From contig NRSV01000025.1 of assembly GCA_002286855.1 (NCBI GenBank), positions 310,001 through 374,000 of the forward strand: a DNA stretch of 64,000 nt, given 5' to 3'. This stretch comes from Bipolaris cookei. Its lineage: Eukaryota > Ascomycota > Dothideomycetes > Pleosporales > Pleosporaceae. Each line of letters starts with the position of its first letter. Positions within the stretch are counted from its first letter, which is position 1. Positions 56,001-64,000 of the stretch are shown one piece after another. The notes beneath the pieces were generated by a model. It did not search any database. It had not been told where the DNA came from and worked only from the letters and a program-made list of their open reading frames with translations. The position numbers were made by a program, and so were the translations under genes.

Positions 56001-56333
56001 CCTCCTCCCCCTCCACTACCTACCGGATTCCCTCCATTTCCTTTCACGTTTCCTCCCCCAACTCAGCAACCTGATGGTGCCGCATGGTCTCAGCCGATGC
56101 AAGATACTACATCATATCAAACTCAGACACAATCCCAGTACAACCAGCAACCCAACGCTGGAACCAAGCGGCAACGCGACGATAACAATGGCGTCAACGA
56201 CCGCAACCAAGGAAAGCGACCCAAGAATCGAGGAGATCACAAGCCTCACAAGGTGCTCGCATGTAAGTTCTTTCTCAAGGGCCAATGCAACAAGGGCGAC
56301 AACTGCACATACATCCACGATTTGAACCAATGA
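53016..56333 (+). CDS. PNUTS-like CCCH zinc-finger protein
   Basis: Proposed exons are 53016-53513 and 53568-56333; 1087 aa. The 54-nt intron (GTAAGT, CTAAC branch, TGCAG) has no stop and keeps frame, so retention would add 18 residues. Domains in order: a Gln/Pro/Tyr-rich N-terminus; a helical TFIIS-N-like module at about residues 390-510 (GPLSAVIYEVLSRCGTL, LIKALASMKKH); an Ala/Lys-rich linker; a possible RVxF-type PP1 site (LRVAW) with a conserved DHEADDEEMDHKEHH stretch; a Pro-rich region; and a C-terminal CCCH finger (CKFFLKGQCNKGDNCTYIH). That order matches PNUTS/PPP1R10 and fission yeast Ppn1, PP1 regulators in cleavage-polyadenylation and transcription termination. CCCH is certain; PNUTS identity is inference. 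Confidence 0.8.
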   Translation: MASNHVPSDQMPLQGQNVYADPSYQHLFSSVDRYGTPSWEAQLHQHSPLPPTASGQNWHPGSFAQQPFNAINQSYTAQSHGLRTESPYQYGQFNQQGPLANYGQASNVDPSLGMDPNAVRQQQHSPYQMPMRTVTPQSHVGTVTPQALQQDAGSLRTSRPPISAYQVSSPRHTHKDPTQTNRMQLPKPTAETFTQQRAAPASFVKPVPVPEFQIPKGRKSGGLYVVEQAALAKATNSTPLNKFVTLGNEPFHLATNRSKPERVKMMLQETTSDMCIAALPVYVARNSLKDLKKAGADSKKLRAKQLASKSQSKALNSARKPTELKKEVSDSGSSSESSDYDTDSSDEEEEMPIPASRPEDPDAAVRYDVVKATWHPSTSSPSSEKIKISMREVWEVLNTIQKRWRADSKAVTEAEEQKKTGELPVLKSRVTSQRDLLKSALEAALQSAHPDVLYQLGQIKPFLYLCYQFLANRFHSKDYDGPLSAVIYEVLSRCGTLTSELLEETKLIKALASMKKHANEKHKTFIQQVMDSAATNSKKAKASPPPKTESADGKGVKRPASDAVNRSVNESAMMKKPKASDAAASALKTASAPGSKAGATPAITTQKRPGEKTAPAPAPVKTRVSQVTNKPSGIFASLNAASKKTTPASATAKGAASAKAATPATKEKKIVVTPAAKPAFSFAQTMASLQKPKEQETAPTKSEKPLPVETEEEKAKRLRKESRRHLRVAWRPDTSLVEIKYFDHEADDEEMDHKEHHLVRDAGDLGGEGRMFKQHKELDLDDDDEDLDGEQRSWAPPSEVDFSVVHPEERQRNYMPYGGGLQQPTCPEKEANMQRENATLMVYYSSNNDIPPTPKEPVEQAQENSFTGTVINFGLPPETVLRKCPQPPVAATVPDFSQLENIIKQLSATNQAQAAPPAPTAPAENTYTPPPPATAPTFDGASLQNLLNSISNGQPPTQAPPPASFPMQNPLQQPGVTLDIAALIANMQAATGGALPPPPPLPTGFPPFPFTFPPPTQQPDGAAWSQPMQDTTSYQTQTQSQYNQQPNAGTKRQRDDNNGVNDRNQGKRPKNRGDHKPHKVLACKFFLKGQCNKGDNCTYIHDLNQ

Positions 56334-57254
56334 TTTTTCCTTTTGAGCAAATACTGTTTCACTACCATGGCCTACCACATCTCCAGCAATAGTTGCCGGA
56401 TGATTTTGTGGAGACAAAGGTAGGCTTGTATAATAAGAGCGTTTCCTTCACTTTCTCATGTTTTTTTTCACGTCACGATTCGGACATTTGCATGCATACC
56501 CGGGCAATGGAGCTGCCCACTTGGACAGGTCTCGAAGCATTTATAGGCGTTTGTCATAGCATTCAGTGGGTAGCATTTGAGCGGCGCTGGATAGGGTCTG
56601 GCATAGACTTTGCGAGAGAGGTCTCAATGGAAATATGGATGGGCCCCAGGCCAGGCTACATTGGGTCTGTGCAGGTAGATAGTACCGGAAATGTTTATAT
56701 TCACATCCTCGTAATCTGACTAGCTCATGATGGCACAATTGATGTATGGGGTTTCATAGCCTAAAACAATTAGCCACGGACAACGTTTGGCGGCCAAACA
56801 GGTTGCGCTGAAGCAGAAACGATGCGCGGACTAACTAAGGCGATGAGATCGCGCTGATACAACCAACAATGGTTACAAATGTAACAGGGCGGGATTGTTG
56901 ATGAGTGGCCTTTGTTTGAGACGGTGTGTTGTTGGTGTGGAGTAGCGCGCATCAACCGGTTCCGCGACCAGTCGTTCCCGCACGGCAAGCTCCGTCATGG
57001 GCATTTTCTGGCGTCAGACATCACCCACCGAATCATCCCAGCCCTCACGCCCAACACACAATCTCGCTCCATCACGACCGCAATCGCTGCACTTGCCGGA
57101 TTTGCAAACTCGGCGCTTCCTACGCTGCCGGCCCCTTGTTCCGGACGCCTTCCGCAGCCGACTCATCGCCTCGCCGTTCACGAGCCGACCAAGGACCACC
57201 CCACGCCGACTCCATCGCGCCCTCGACCTCCGCCACTACCCAGACCCCGCAATC
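56334..57254. other. Gene-free stretch and leader of the Btz gene
   Basis: Ends with a pyrimidine/C-rich leader (56997-57254) that stays open in the Btz frame from an upstream ATG at 56997. The encoded 86 residues are Arg/Pro-rich and look like translated UTR. Confidence 0.5.
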
Positions 57255-59384
57255 ATGGCTCCCGCCCGCAAGAGAACCACCAACATTGCGCGTCGTAGGC
57301 GGACAGATGACGAAGATGAGAGCCAGTCGGTGGCCACACTGGCCGACGACTCCCAGAGTGATGCCTCGGTGATCAGCGATGTCGACGAGGACGCCGATGC
57401 CGATAACAGCGACCTTAGTGAGGTCGACAGTGCCCCCTCCCTTACCCAAGGAAAGCCAAAGCGCAAATCAAATGGCCCGCGTGATGCAAAGCCTCGACAG
57501 AATGCTAGCCAGCGGCAACCCTCTCCGCCCATTGCTCGCTCCGACGTGGCTTTCTCCGCTCTCAAAGAGACGGAGATCATGATGAACGGGCTTCAGATTG
57601 GCGAAGATGGAAAGGAACCCGACGAAATTGATTTTGAGACTGGTACGGCAGCACCAGAGACGGCGCCAGCTGTTGGTGTGGCTTCCTCGCGGACAGAGAC
57701 GCTGGCGGAGCGCCGGCGGCGGGAGCATGAGGAATACAAGAAGAAACGTGACTCTGACCCGGCTTTCATCCCCAATCGCGGGGCCTTCTTCATGCACGAC
57801 CAGCGCCACGCATCCGGCCAGAATGGCTTCAGACCCGCTGGTCGCGGAAGGGGGCGGGGTGCTCCCATCGGGGGGCCCTTCTCTCCAGCAAAGTACGTAC
57901 AAGCACAGAGAATCAAGCTGGAGCTCAATACTGACATTTATCATAGTATGAGGCCACAGCCTTCGGAAGCTACTGACTCGCCCTGGCAGCATGATCTGCA
58001 TGAGACCGTCAATGCACCGGGCTCCCACGACCAACCTGGCCCACCTTCAGCCGCTTCCCAGCAGCAACCACCGAACGCGCCCACCTTTGCCTCTCGAGTA
58101 CCTCCGGGGTCCAACCAAAAGCCTTCGCAGGCTCGTAACTTCTCTACCACGGTTCATACGCACAATGCCATGGTTCGGGTGTTCTTGCCAAACATGAAGG
58201 GCCCTATACAATTCCAGAATGTACCTATCAAGCAACATACCCGTCTCCCCAACCACAGACCCCCGCTCCGTCGCGATAAGCCAGTCCGTATCTCACTTCC
58301 GCCTGCCCCGCCGCGCTATATCTTCCCCACAGTTGAACGCTCCTTCATCTTCATTCCGCGGGCACTCCGGCCCAATCAGCAGGGCTTTGGACGGGGACGA
58401 GGTAGATTTGGATCCTTTGGCGGGGGCTTCTCGAGCAGGCGAACAAGTGCATACGGAGGTAGTGTGTACTCGCCGAGTGTAGCAATGAGTAGGCGGTCAT
58501 CGATTGCACGCGAGATTGGTCGTGAAAACCTGGTCTCTCCTGCTGGCTCCATCATGTCACGCAATGGCGGGTTCGTCGATCCCAGTCGTCCAGTGGTACG
58601 CCTTCCACCTGGAGGTCCCAGGATGTCAACTGGACCTTCCATGATCTCGCCTACAAATGGTGCTGTTCAGCCTCCATACCCGCTCCCACAGAAGCCAGCT
58701 TTCAGAGAGAACTGGCAGGGCCAGCTCCCTATGCACCAGCCTCGTCCACAAAAGACTGTATCTGTTGCTGGAATCGAGTCACCAGCGTCGTTGAATTTTA
58801 ACCCACCCCAGCAGCAAGAACAACAGCCTTTCCATCAACAAGTCCCTGCGCACATTAATGGAGCTGCCCCTGCTCCTGATCAGTCATTCTATCAACATGG
58901 ACGCCACGCGTCTTATCCAAGCCAAGTATCTACGGGCACTCCACTTAACAATATTCCTGAACGGGCTATCCATGCGCCAGCCTTCCAGCCTTATGCTCAA
59001 CCTGGCTTTCAACCGCAAGCCTTTGTCCCACAAGGCTACTACTATCCACAAAGCAGTGCGCAGCCACAATACATGGCTCCGGCGGGTATGGTGCCTATGT
59101 TTGTCCCTGGCACACAGCAGCCCGGTTATGTCATGCCGGTATCTGCTCCCTCAGTCGCTGCTCCTCCAGCTCCTGCCGGTCAACCCAACATGGTAGCTTA
59201 CGAGTCCAACGGTATGACGTACTACGTCGACTCAGCTCAACTCTATCCTGCCCCACCGGCAGAGAATTACGCTCAGCCCAACTATGCTGTTCCGGGCATG
59301 GGAGGCATGATGACACCAGGGCCTGATGGTGCCTACTACTACCCACAGCAAATGCAGCCAGCAGGCTATTATCCTCAGCAATGA
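57255..59384 (+). CDS. CASC3/Barentsz (Btz)-domain protein, exon-junction-complex type
   Basis: Exons are 57255-57892 and 57947-59384; 691 aa. ATG 57255 has A at -3 and G at +4 (AATCATGG); an upstream in-frame ATG (56997) would add a basic leader. The intron (GTACGT...ATCATAG) is 54 nt, stop-free and frame-neutral. An acidic, Arg-rich N-terminus leads to the Btz eIF4AIII-binding motif DPAFIPNRGAFFMHD, followed by RGRGRG. The C-terminal 350 residues are Gln/Pro/Tyr/Gly-rich and low complexity (GRGRGRFGSFGGGFSSRR), typical of RNP-granule proteins. In animals Btz/CASC3 locks the exon junction complex on mRNA and aids localisation and decay. The fungal role is inferred. Confidence 0.82.
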   Translation: MAPARKRTTNIARRRRTDDEDESQSVATLADDSQSDASVISDVDEDADADNSDLSEVDSAPSLTQGKPKRKSNGPRDAKPRQNASQRQPSPPIARSDVAFSALKETEIMMNGLQIGEDGKEPDEIDFETGTAAPETAPAVGVASSRTETLAERRRREHEEYKKKRDSDPAFIPNRGAFFMHDQRHASGQNGFRPAGRGRGRGAPIGGPFSPAKYVQAQRIKLELNTDIYHSMRPQPSEATDSPWQHDLHETVNAPGSHDQPGPPSAASQQQPPNAPTFASRVPPGSNQKPSQARNFSTTVHTHNAMVRVFLPNMKGPIQFQNVPIKQHTRLPNHRPPLRRDKPVRISLPPAPPRYIFPTVERSFIFIPRALRPNQQGFGRGRGRFGSFGGGFSSRRTSAYGGSVYSPSVAMSRRSSIAREIGRENLVSPAGSIMSRNGGFVDPSRPVVRLPPGGPRMSTGPSMISPTNGAVQPPYPLPQKPAFRENWQGQLPMHQPRPQKTVSVAGIESPASLNFNPPQQQEQQPFHQQVPAHINGAAPAPDQSFYQHGRHASYPSQVSTGTPLNNIPERAIHAPAFQPYAQPGFQPQAFVPQGYYYPQSSAQPQYMAPAGMVPMFVPGTQQPGYVMPVSAPSVAAPPAPAGQPNMVAYESNGMTYYVDSAQLYPAPPAENYAQPNYAVPGMGGMMTPGPDGAYYYPQQMQPAGYYPQQ

Positions 59385-60270
59385 ATGACAGACTATATCT
59401 CTCCCCTGTATTTCTGAGGCTTATCGTCTTGTCTTGCACATGTTGCTCACCACTGTCCGAATTTCTCATTTGCAATCAGCATGGCGTATCTGGGTTCTTG
59501 ATTACGATACCTGGTGTTTCCTGGACAAAGTTCGTTTCTACAGCGCATCTTAGTTATCCACTCTTAACGACAGCGAGCGGCCTCAAAAACTCAATAGCGA
59601 ACTTTGTGGGAGGCAGCATCCGGTTTTTTCCTCTTTTGGTGTTCTCCATCCTTTGAATCTTTTTTCTTGTTTTATCCTTTTCTGGTTCAAAATCTTTTAC
59701 TCACAATAAATGACTGGCTTATGGATGCATGGTGTTCTACGTTGTTGCGTTTTGTGGTTTAAACTGCACGGTGGACTTTCATTCCTTTGAGGTGCCTATT
59801 CGTTGTATTAATCAAGCATCATTCTAGTTCCTCGCCGTTTGATTTATCAGCGTGCTTTGAGTGCTGGCTTGCTACTTGCTGTATGATGTTGGCATGTAGC
59901 GTTGTATTCAAGCACCGGAGGATAAGGCAAACACACCTTGCGAGGTTTGCTTTTAGGCATGAGATTTCTGTTTAGATAATTCATTACTGGTTGATAGCCT
60001 CGTGGCTCTGAAGCCGAACAAAGTGCAACCTACTGATGCTCTGTGACGTTGGCTGACCATGGACGAAACACGTGAGCTGCATGGTCGGAAAAAGCAAGTG
60101 ACATCAATAGCAAAGCTTGGCACGCAGCAGAACGCTAAGCACCTGGTTCGCCGCATCATCGCCTGCATTCGAGGCAGCTCTCCATCAACCACCATCCCGC
60201 AAATCGCGTCCACCCATCAACCTCCGAGACAAGCACCCCATCCCGAAGTCTTGTCTCTCAACCCGCCATC
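59385..60270. other. Gene-free stretch
   Basis: T-rich 3' flank of the Btz gene (59650-59850), then the VPH1 promoter and leader. Nothing else recognised. Confidence 0.45.
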
Positions 60271-62981
60271 ATGGCGCCCACCAAGGATACCATGTTCCGC
60301 TCGGCGGACATGTCCCTGACCCAGCTCTACATCGCCAATGAGATTGGTCGCGAGGTCGTCTCGGCCCTTGGAGAGCTTGGGGTCATGGATTTTAGAGATG
60401 TAAGTTTTATGGACGTGTTCTACAGCTCCTAGTGCAGCTTGTGGATGGATACGATGGGGCATGAAGCTCACAAGCGGTGACAGCTTAACTCGGAGACGAC
60501 GGCCTTCCAACGTACCTTCACCCAGGAGATTCGCCGCCTCGACAACGTAGAGCGCCAGCTCCGATACTTTCGCAGCCAGATGGAGAAGTCCAGCATCCCA
60601 ATGCGCTCCATCTACGACTTCAACAACCCATTCACCGCACCCTCGGCCTCAGAGATTGACGAACTCGCGGACAAGAGCCAGAGCTTGGAGCAGAGGATCT
60701 CTTCGCTGAATGAGAGTTATGAGACACTAAAGAAGCGCGAAGTGGAGCTCACAGAGTGGCGTTGGGTGTTGAGGGAGGCTGGCGGCTTCTTCGACAGGGC
60801 GCGCGGCCAGACCGAGGAAATCAGGCAATCTGTCGATGACGATGACGCGCCGCTACTCCAGGATGTTGAGCAGAATGGACAAGGCGACTCGGGCGCTGAG
60901 CGCTCCTTCACCGTCATGAACATCGGTTTTGTTGCTGGTGTCATTCCTCGCGAGCGCATCGCCGCCTTCGAACGCATTCTGTGGCGTACTCTTCGTGGCA
61001 ACCTGTACATGAACCAGTCGGAAATCCCTGAGCCTATCATCAACCCCGAGAACAACGAGGAGACTAGCAAGAATGTCTTCATCATCTTTGCTCACGGCAA
61101 GGAGATTATTGCCAAGATCCGCAAGATCTCTGAGTCGCTCGGTGCCGATCTATACAGTGTGGACGAGAACAGCGAGCTGCGTCGGGACCAGATCCGCGAA
61201 GTCAACACTCGCTTGAGTGATCTAGCTAGTGTCCTGAAGAACACCAAGTCTACTTTGGATGCTGAGTTGACCGCGATAGGACGTAACCTTGCAGCATGGA
61301 TGGTCGTCATCAAGAAAGAGAAAGCTACATACGAGACGCTGAACAAGTTCTCATACGACCACCAGCGCAAGACGCTTATCGCCGAGGCCTGGGCTCCTAC
61401 CAACTCCCTTGGACTGATTAAGTCAACCTTGTCGGACGTTAATGAGCGCGCTGGTCTTTCGGTACCGACGATTGTCAACCAGATCAAAACAACCAAAACG
61501 CCACCGACTTACTTCAAGTCGAACAGGTTCACTGTGGGCTTCCAGACCATCATTGACGCTTACGGAACCATCAAGTACCGTGAAGTCAACCCTGCTTTGC
61601 CAGCCATTGTCACCTTCCCGTTCATGTTCGCTGTCATGTTTGGTGATGCCGGACACGGTGTTATCCTCACTCTTGCAGCATTAGCCATGATTCACTTTGA
61701 AAAGCGACTTGAGCGCAGCAAGCTTGACGAGCTGTTTTCCATGATGTTCTACGGTCGTTATATTGTCTTCATGATGGGTATCTTCTCCATCTACACCGGT
61801 CTCCTCTACTGCGACGCCTTTTCCCTTGGTCTACCCTGGTTCAAGTCCATGTGGGTGTGGGACAACGACGGCAAGGGCCCAACAGCAACGCGTGTCGAGG
61901 GTTACACCTACCCATTCGGTCTGGACTACCGCTGGCACGATACCGAGAACGACTTGCTGTTCTCCAACAGTTACAAGATGAAGCTCAGTATCTTGCTCGG
62001 TTGGTGCCACATGACATTCTCACTCATGTGGTCGCTCGTCAACGCACGTTACTTCAAGACGAAGATTGATATTTGGGGTAACTTTGTCCCTGGTATGATC
62101 TTCTTCCAGTCTATCTTTGGATACCTCTCCTTTACGATTGTGTACAAGTGGTGCATTGACTGGCCTGCCCGCGGCGAAAGCCCACCTAGTTTGTTAAACA
62201 TGTTGATCTACATGTTCCTGAGCCCCGGTACCCTTGAGGCTGGTACAAAGCCACTCTACCCTGGCCAGGCTACCATCCAAGTCATCTTGGTGCTGATGGC
62301 TCTTGCCTGCGTCCCTGTCTTGTTGTTTTTGAAGCCGTTCTACCTTCGCTACGAGCACAACAAGGCGCGTGCTTTGGGTTACCGTGGTATTGGCGAGAGC
62401 ACTCGCGTTAGCGCTCTGGACGACGATGAAGAAGATGGCCGTCCTTTGAATGGTGGTCGTGACAGCTTCGGGGATGATGACGACGGCATCGCTATGATTA
62501 CGCAAGACATTGGCCATGGCGAAGAGCACGAAGAGTTCGAGTTTAGCGAAGTCATGATCCATCAGGTTATTCACACGATTGGTAAGTTTAAGACATCTCT
62601 CTCGAGCAGAAGATGTGATTGTTTGCTAACATTTGGGAACCAGAATTCTGTCTCAACTGCGTGTCGCACACTGCATCTTATCTCCGTCTCTGGGCGTTGT
62701 CGCTCGCCCATCAGCGTCTGTCGATTGTGCTGTGGGAGATGACGATGAAGAATGCATTTGCGTTTACAGGTGTTGCGGGCGCGTTTGTCATGGTGTTTGT
62801 GTTCTACTTCTGGTTCGCACTCACAGTGGCAGTGCTGTGTGTCATGGAGGGCACGAGTGCCATGTTGCATTCGCTGCGTCTGCACTGGGTGGAAGCCATG
62901 AGCAAGCATTTTATTGGTGATGGCGTGCCCTTTGAGCCGTTCAGCTTCAAGGTACTCCTGGAGGAGGATCCTATAGAGTAG
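60271..62981 (+). CDS. VPH1: V-type H+-ATPase subunit a (Vph1/Stv1)
   Basis: Exons are 60271-60399, 60484-62581 and 62644-62981, with introns of 84 and 62 nt (GTAAGT donors); 854 aa. The cytosolic N-terminal half begins MFRSADMSLTQLYIANEIGR and contains long coiled coils, including LADKSQSLEQRISSLNES. The membrane half starts near AIVTFPFMFAVMFGDAGHG, with about eight transmembrane helices. Exon 3 carries SYLRLWALSLAH, including the Arg essential for proton transfer, and ends SFKVLLEEDPIE. It anchors V1 to V0 and forms the proton half-channels, acidifying vacuole and Golgi. Whether it is the vacuolar or the Golgi isoform cannot be decided; many filamentous fungi have one gene. Confidence 0.96.
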
Positions 62982-64000
62982 AGTTCGTCGTCGCGTTCGC
63001 TCTCTTTTGTTTTTCTGTTTGTTATCTTTTTCGTTGGGGTTACTGGATATGTATAAGTTGTGTATGTAGGACTAAGGAAAGACTGTATTCGCTCCAGAGA
63101 TGACAGGACTTTTTGATGTTAGTCCGTTTTTGTATGTGATCCATGGCTCATGTCAATTCTTTCTGTATGATTGACGGGAAGTCAATTGCCTTGTTTGCAC
63201 TTGTGGCGAGTTCTTTTGTGAGTTTTGTCTAGCAAGTGGAAGGCTGAGAGTGAGAGCGTCTCAGTCCTTCCCGCGTCGCCACATGCCCAGCACCTCCTTC
63301 AGTTCTTGGACGTTATAACAAGCCTTTTGCCGAGAATTGTCAGACATGCATGATGTAACAGCGTACATGAGAAGAAGAAAGGAAAAAAAGGGGGGGAGTG
63401 AGCTTGGGCATGTCAGGCAAAAAAAGGAAATCTGCAATGAGGCATTATTTGTTAACGCGGCCTTTAGCACGGGCGGGCCATGTCAGCAGTCGGTGGGAGA
63501 CAAGGCGATACGGATATGATAGGGGTGCACGTAGCAGATTGGGTCCTGGTCTTTTTTTTCTGACGGTAGGAAGTTGGGTAAGTACGTTCATGATAAGTAG
63601 GTGTACGTATGTAAAGATGTACGTACAATGAGCAGAGCAACATTGCCGATGGGGGAAAAAGTGGATTCAAGAAATGCAGTCAAGATCTTTTTGCATGGAT
63701 AAGTTCGCGTACACTACATACATACATGATACACTACAGATCCAGCCCGACACGGCCAAGCGCCAGCGCCAGCGCCAATGCCTCCCCGCCGCCACCAATG
63801 TCCAAAGGTGCATGCAGCATGATATGCAGGTATACGGATATGCGAGTATATGATGCGAGGCTTGTTGTGTCCCCTTAGCTGCAGAAGCATTCACTCCGAA
63901 AACGTCGGGGTCGTGGTCGTTGGGTTGGGGGAGTCGTGTTGTGTGCCCCACCACAGAGAGGCTACTACTCCACAGCCCGCGAAGTACTGCCACGAGAGCG
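62982..64000. other. Gene-free stretch at window end
   Basis: T-rich VPH1 3' flank, then mixed sequence with a G-run near 63390 and an AGCGCC repeat at about 63758-63776. No gene is supported up to the edge. Confidence 0.45.

Noticed and set aside
56997..57254. N-terminal extension of the Btz protein from ATG 56997
   Set aside because: Arg/Pro-rich leader resembling UTR; ATG 57255 has better context and starts the recognisable acidic/Arg region.

Overview
The window is nuclear DNA of a filamentous ascomycete. Short introns of 46-112 nt with GT(A/G)NGT donors and CTAAC/CTGAC branch sites, a Zn2Cys6 regulator, a HET-domain protein, secreted plant-polymer enzymes, Fot1/pogo transposons and possible RIP-type nonsense changes all point this way. 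Gene content suggests a plant-associated dothideomycete, perhaps Pleosporales. That placement is inference, not demonstrated. I worked out exon junctions by hand from splice signals, frame continuity and family resemblance. Nearly every model closes in frame.

Region 1 (1-10.5 kb). A DUF2264 gene (cut by the window edge) is divergent from a Zn2Cys6 regulator whose start codon overlaps a three-codon uORF. Next come a histidine-kinase H-box remnant, dynactin p27 (DCTN6), a small acidic ORF and a SAPS-family phosphatase-associated protein. Region 2 (10.5-17.8 kb) is the accessory island. It holds a long gene-free tract, a broken small secreted cysteine-rich gene, an apparently intact pogo/Fot1-like element 90 bp downstream of it, a second related but dead pogo element, and a 138-bp hAT-like MITE. 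Region 3 (17.8-31.2 kb): VPS60, an Apd1-like thioredoxin-fold ferredoxin, a predicted OB-fold protein, a secreted tyrosinase, the p24 protein Erv25, a polyol-type SDR and a Dal5/Liz1-type MFS permease.

Region 4 (31.2-35.6 kb) is a carbohydrate-active pair: a GH5 pseudogene with about six lesions, divergent from a GH88 unsaturated glucuronyl hydrolase gene. Region 5 (35.6-47 kb): an unrecognised coiled-coil membrane protein, mitoribosomal uS7m, a UspA-domain protein and a HET-domain protein. Region 6 (47-64 kb): SLY1 (ten exons), a PNUTS-like CCCH protein, a CASC3/Barentsz-like (Btz) protein and the V-ATPase a subunit.

Functionally, a conserved set serves membrane traffic and organelles (VPS60, ERV25, SLY1, DCTN6, V-ATPase a). 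An RNA-processing pair (PNUTS-like and Btz) sits side by side. A host/niche set covers polysaccharide breakdown, phenol oxidation, uptake and nonself recognition. I see no secondary-metabolite core enzyme, no CRISPR array and no convincing tRNA. The most interesting items are the effector-like pseudogene beside the transposon pair, the asymmetric tandem expansion inside the intact element's terminal repeat, the 46-46-46 bp MITE, and two 54-nt stop-free introns in adjacent RNA-processing genes.
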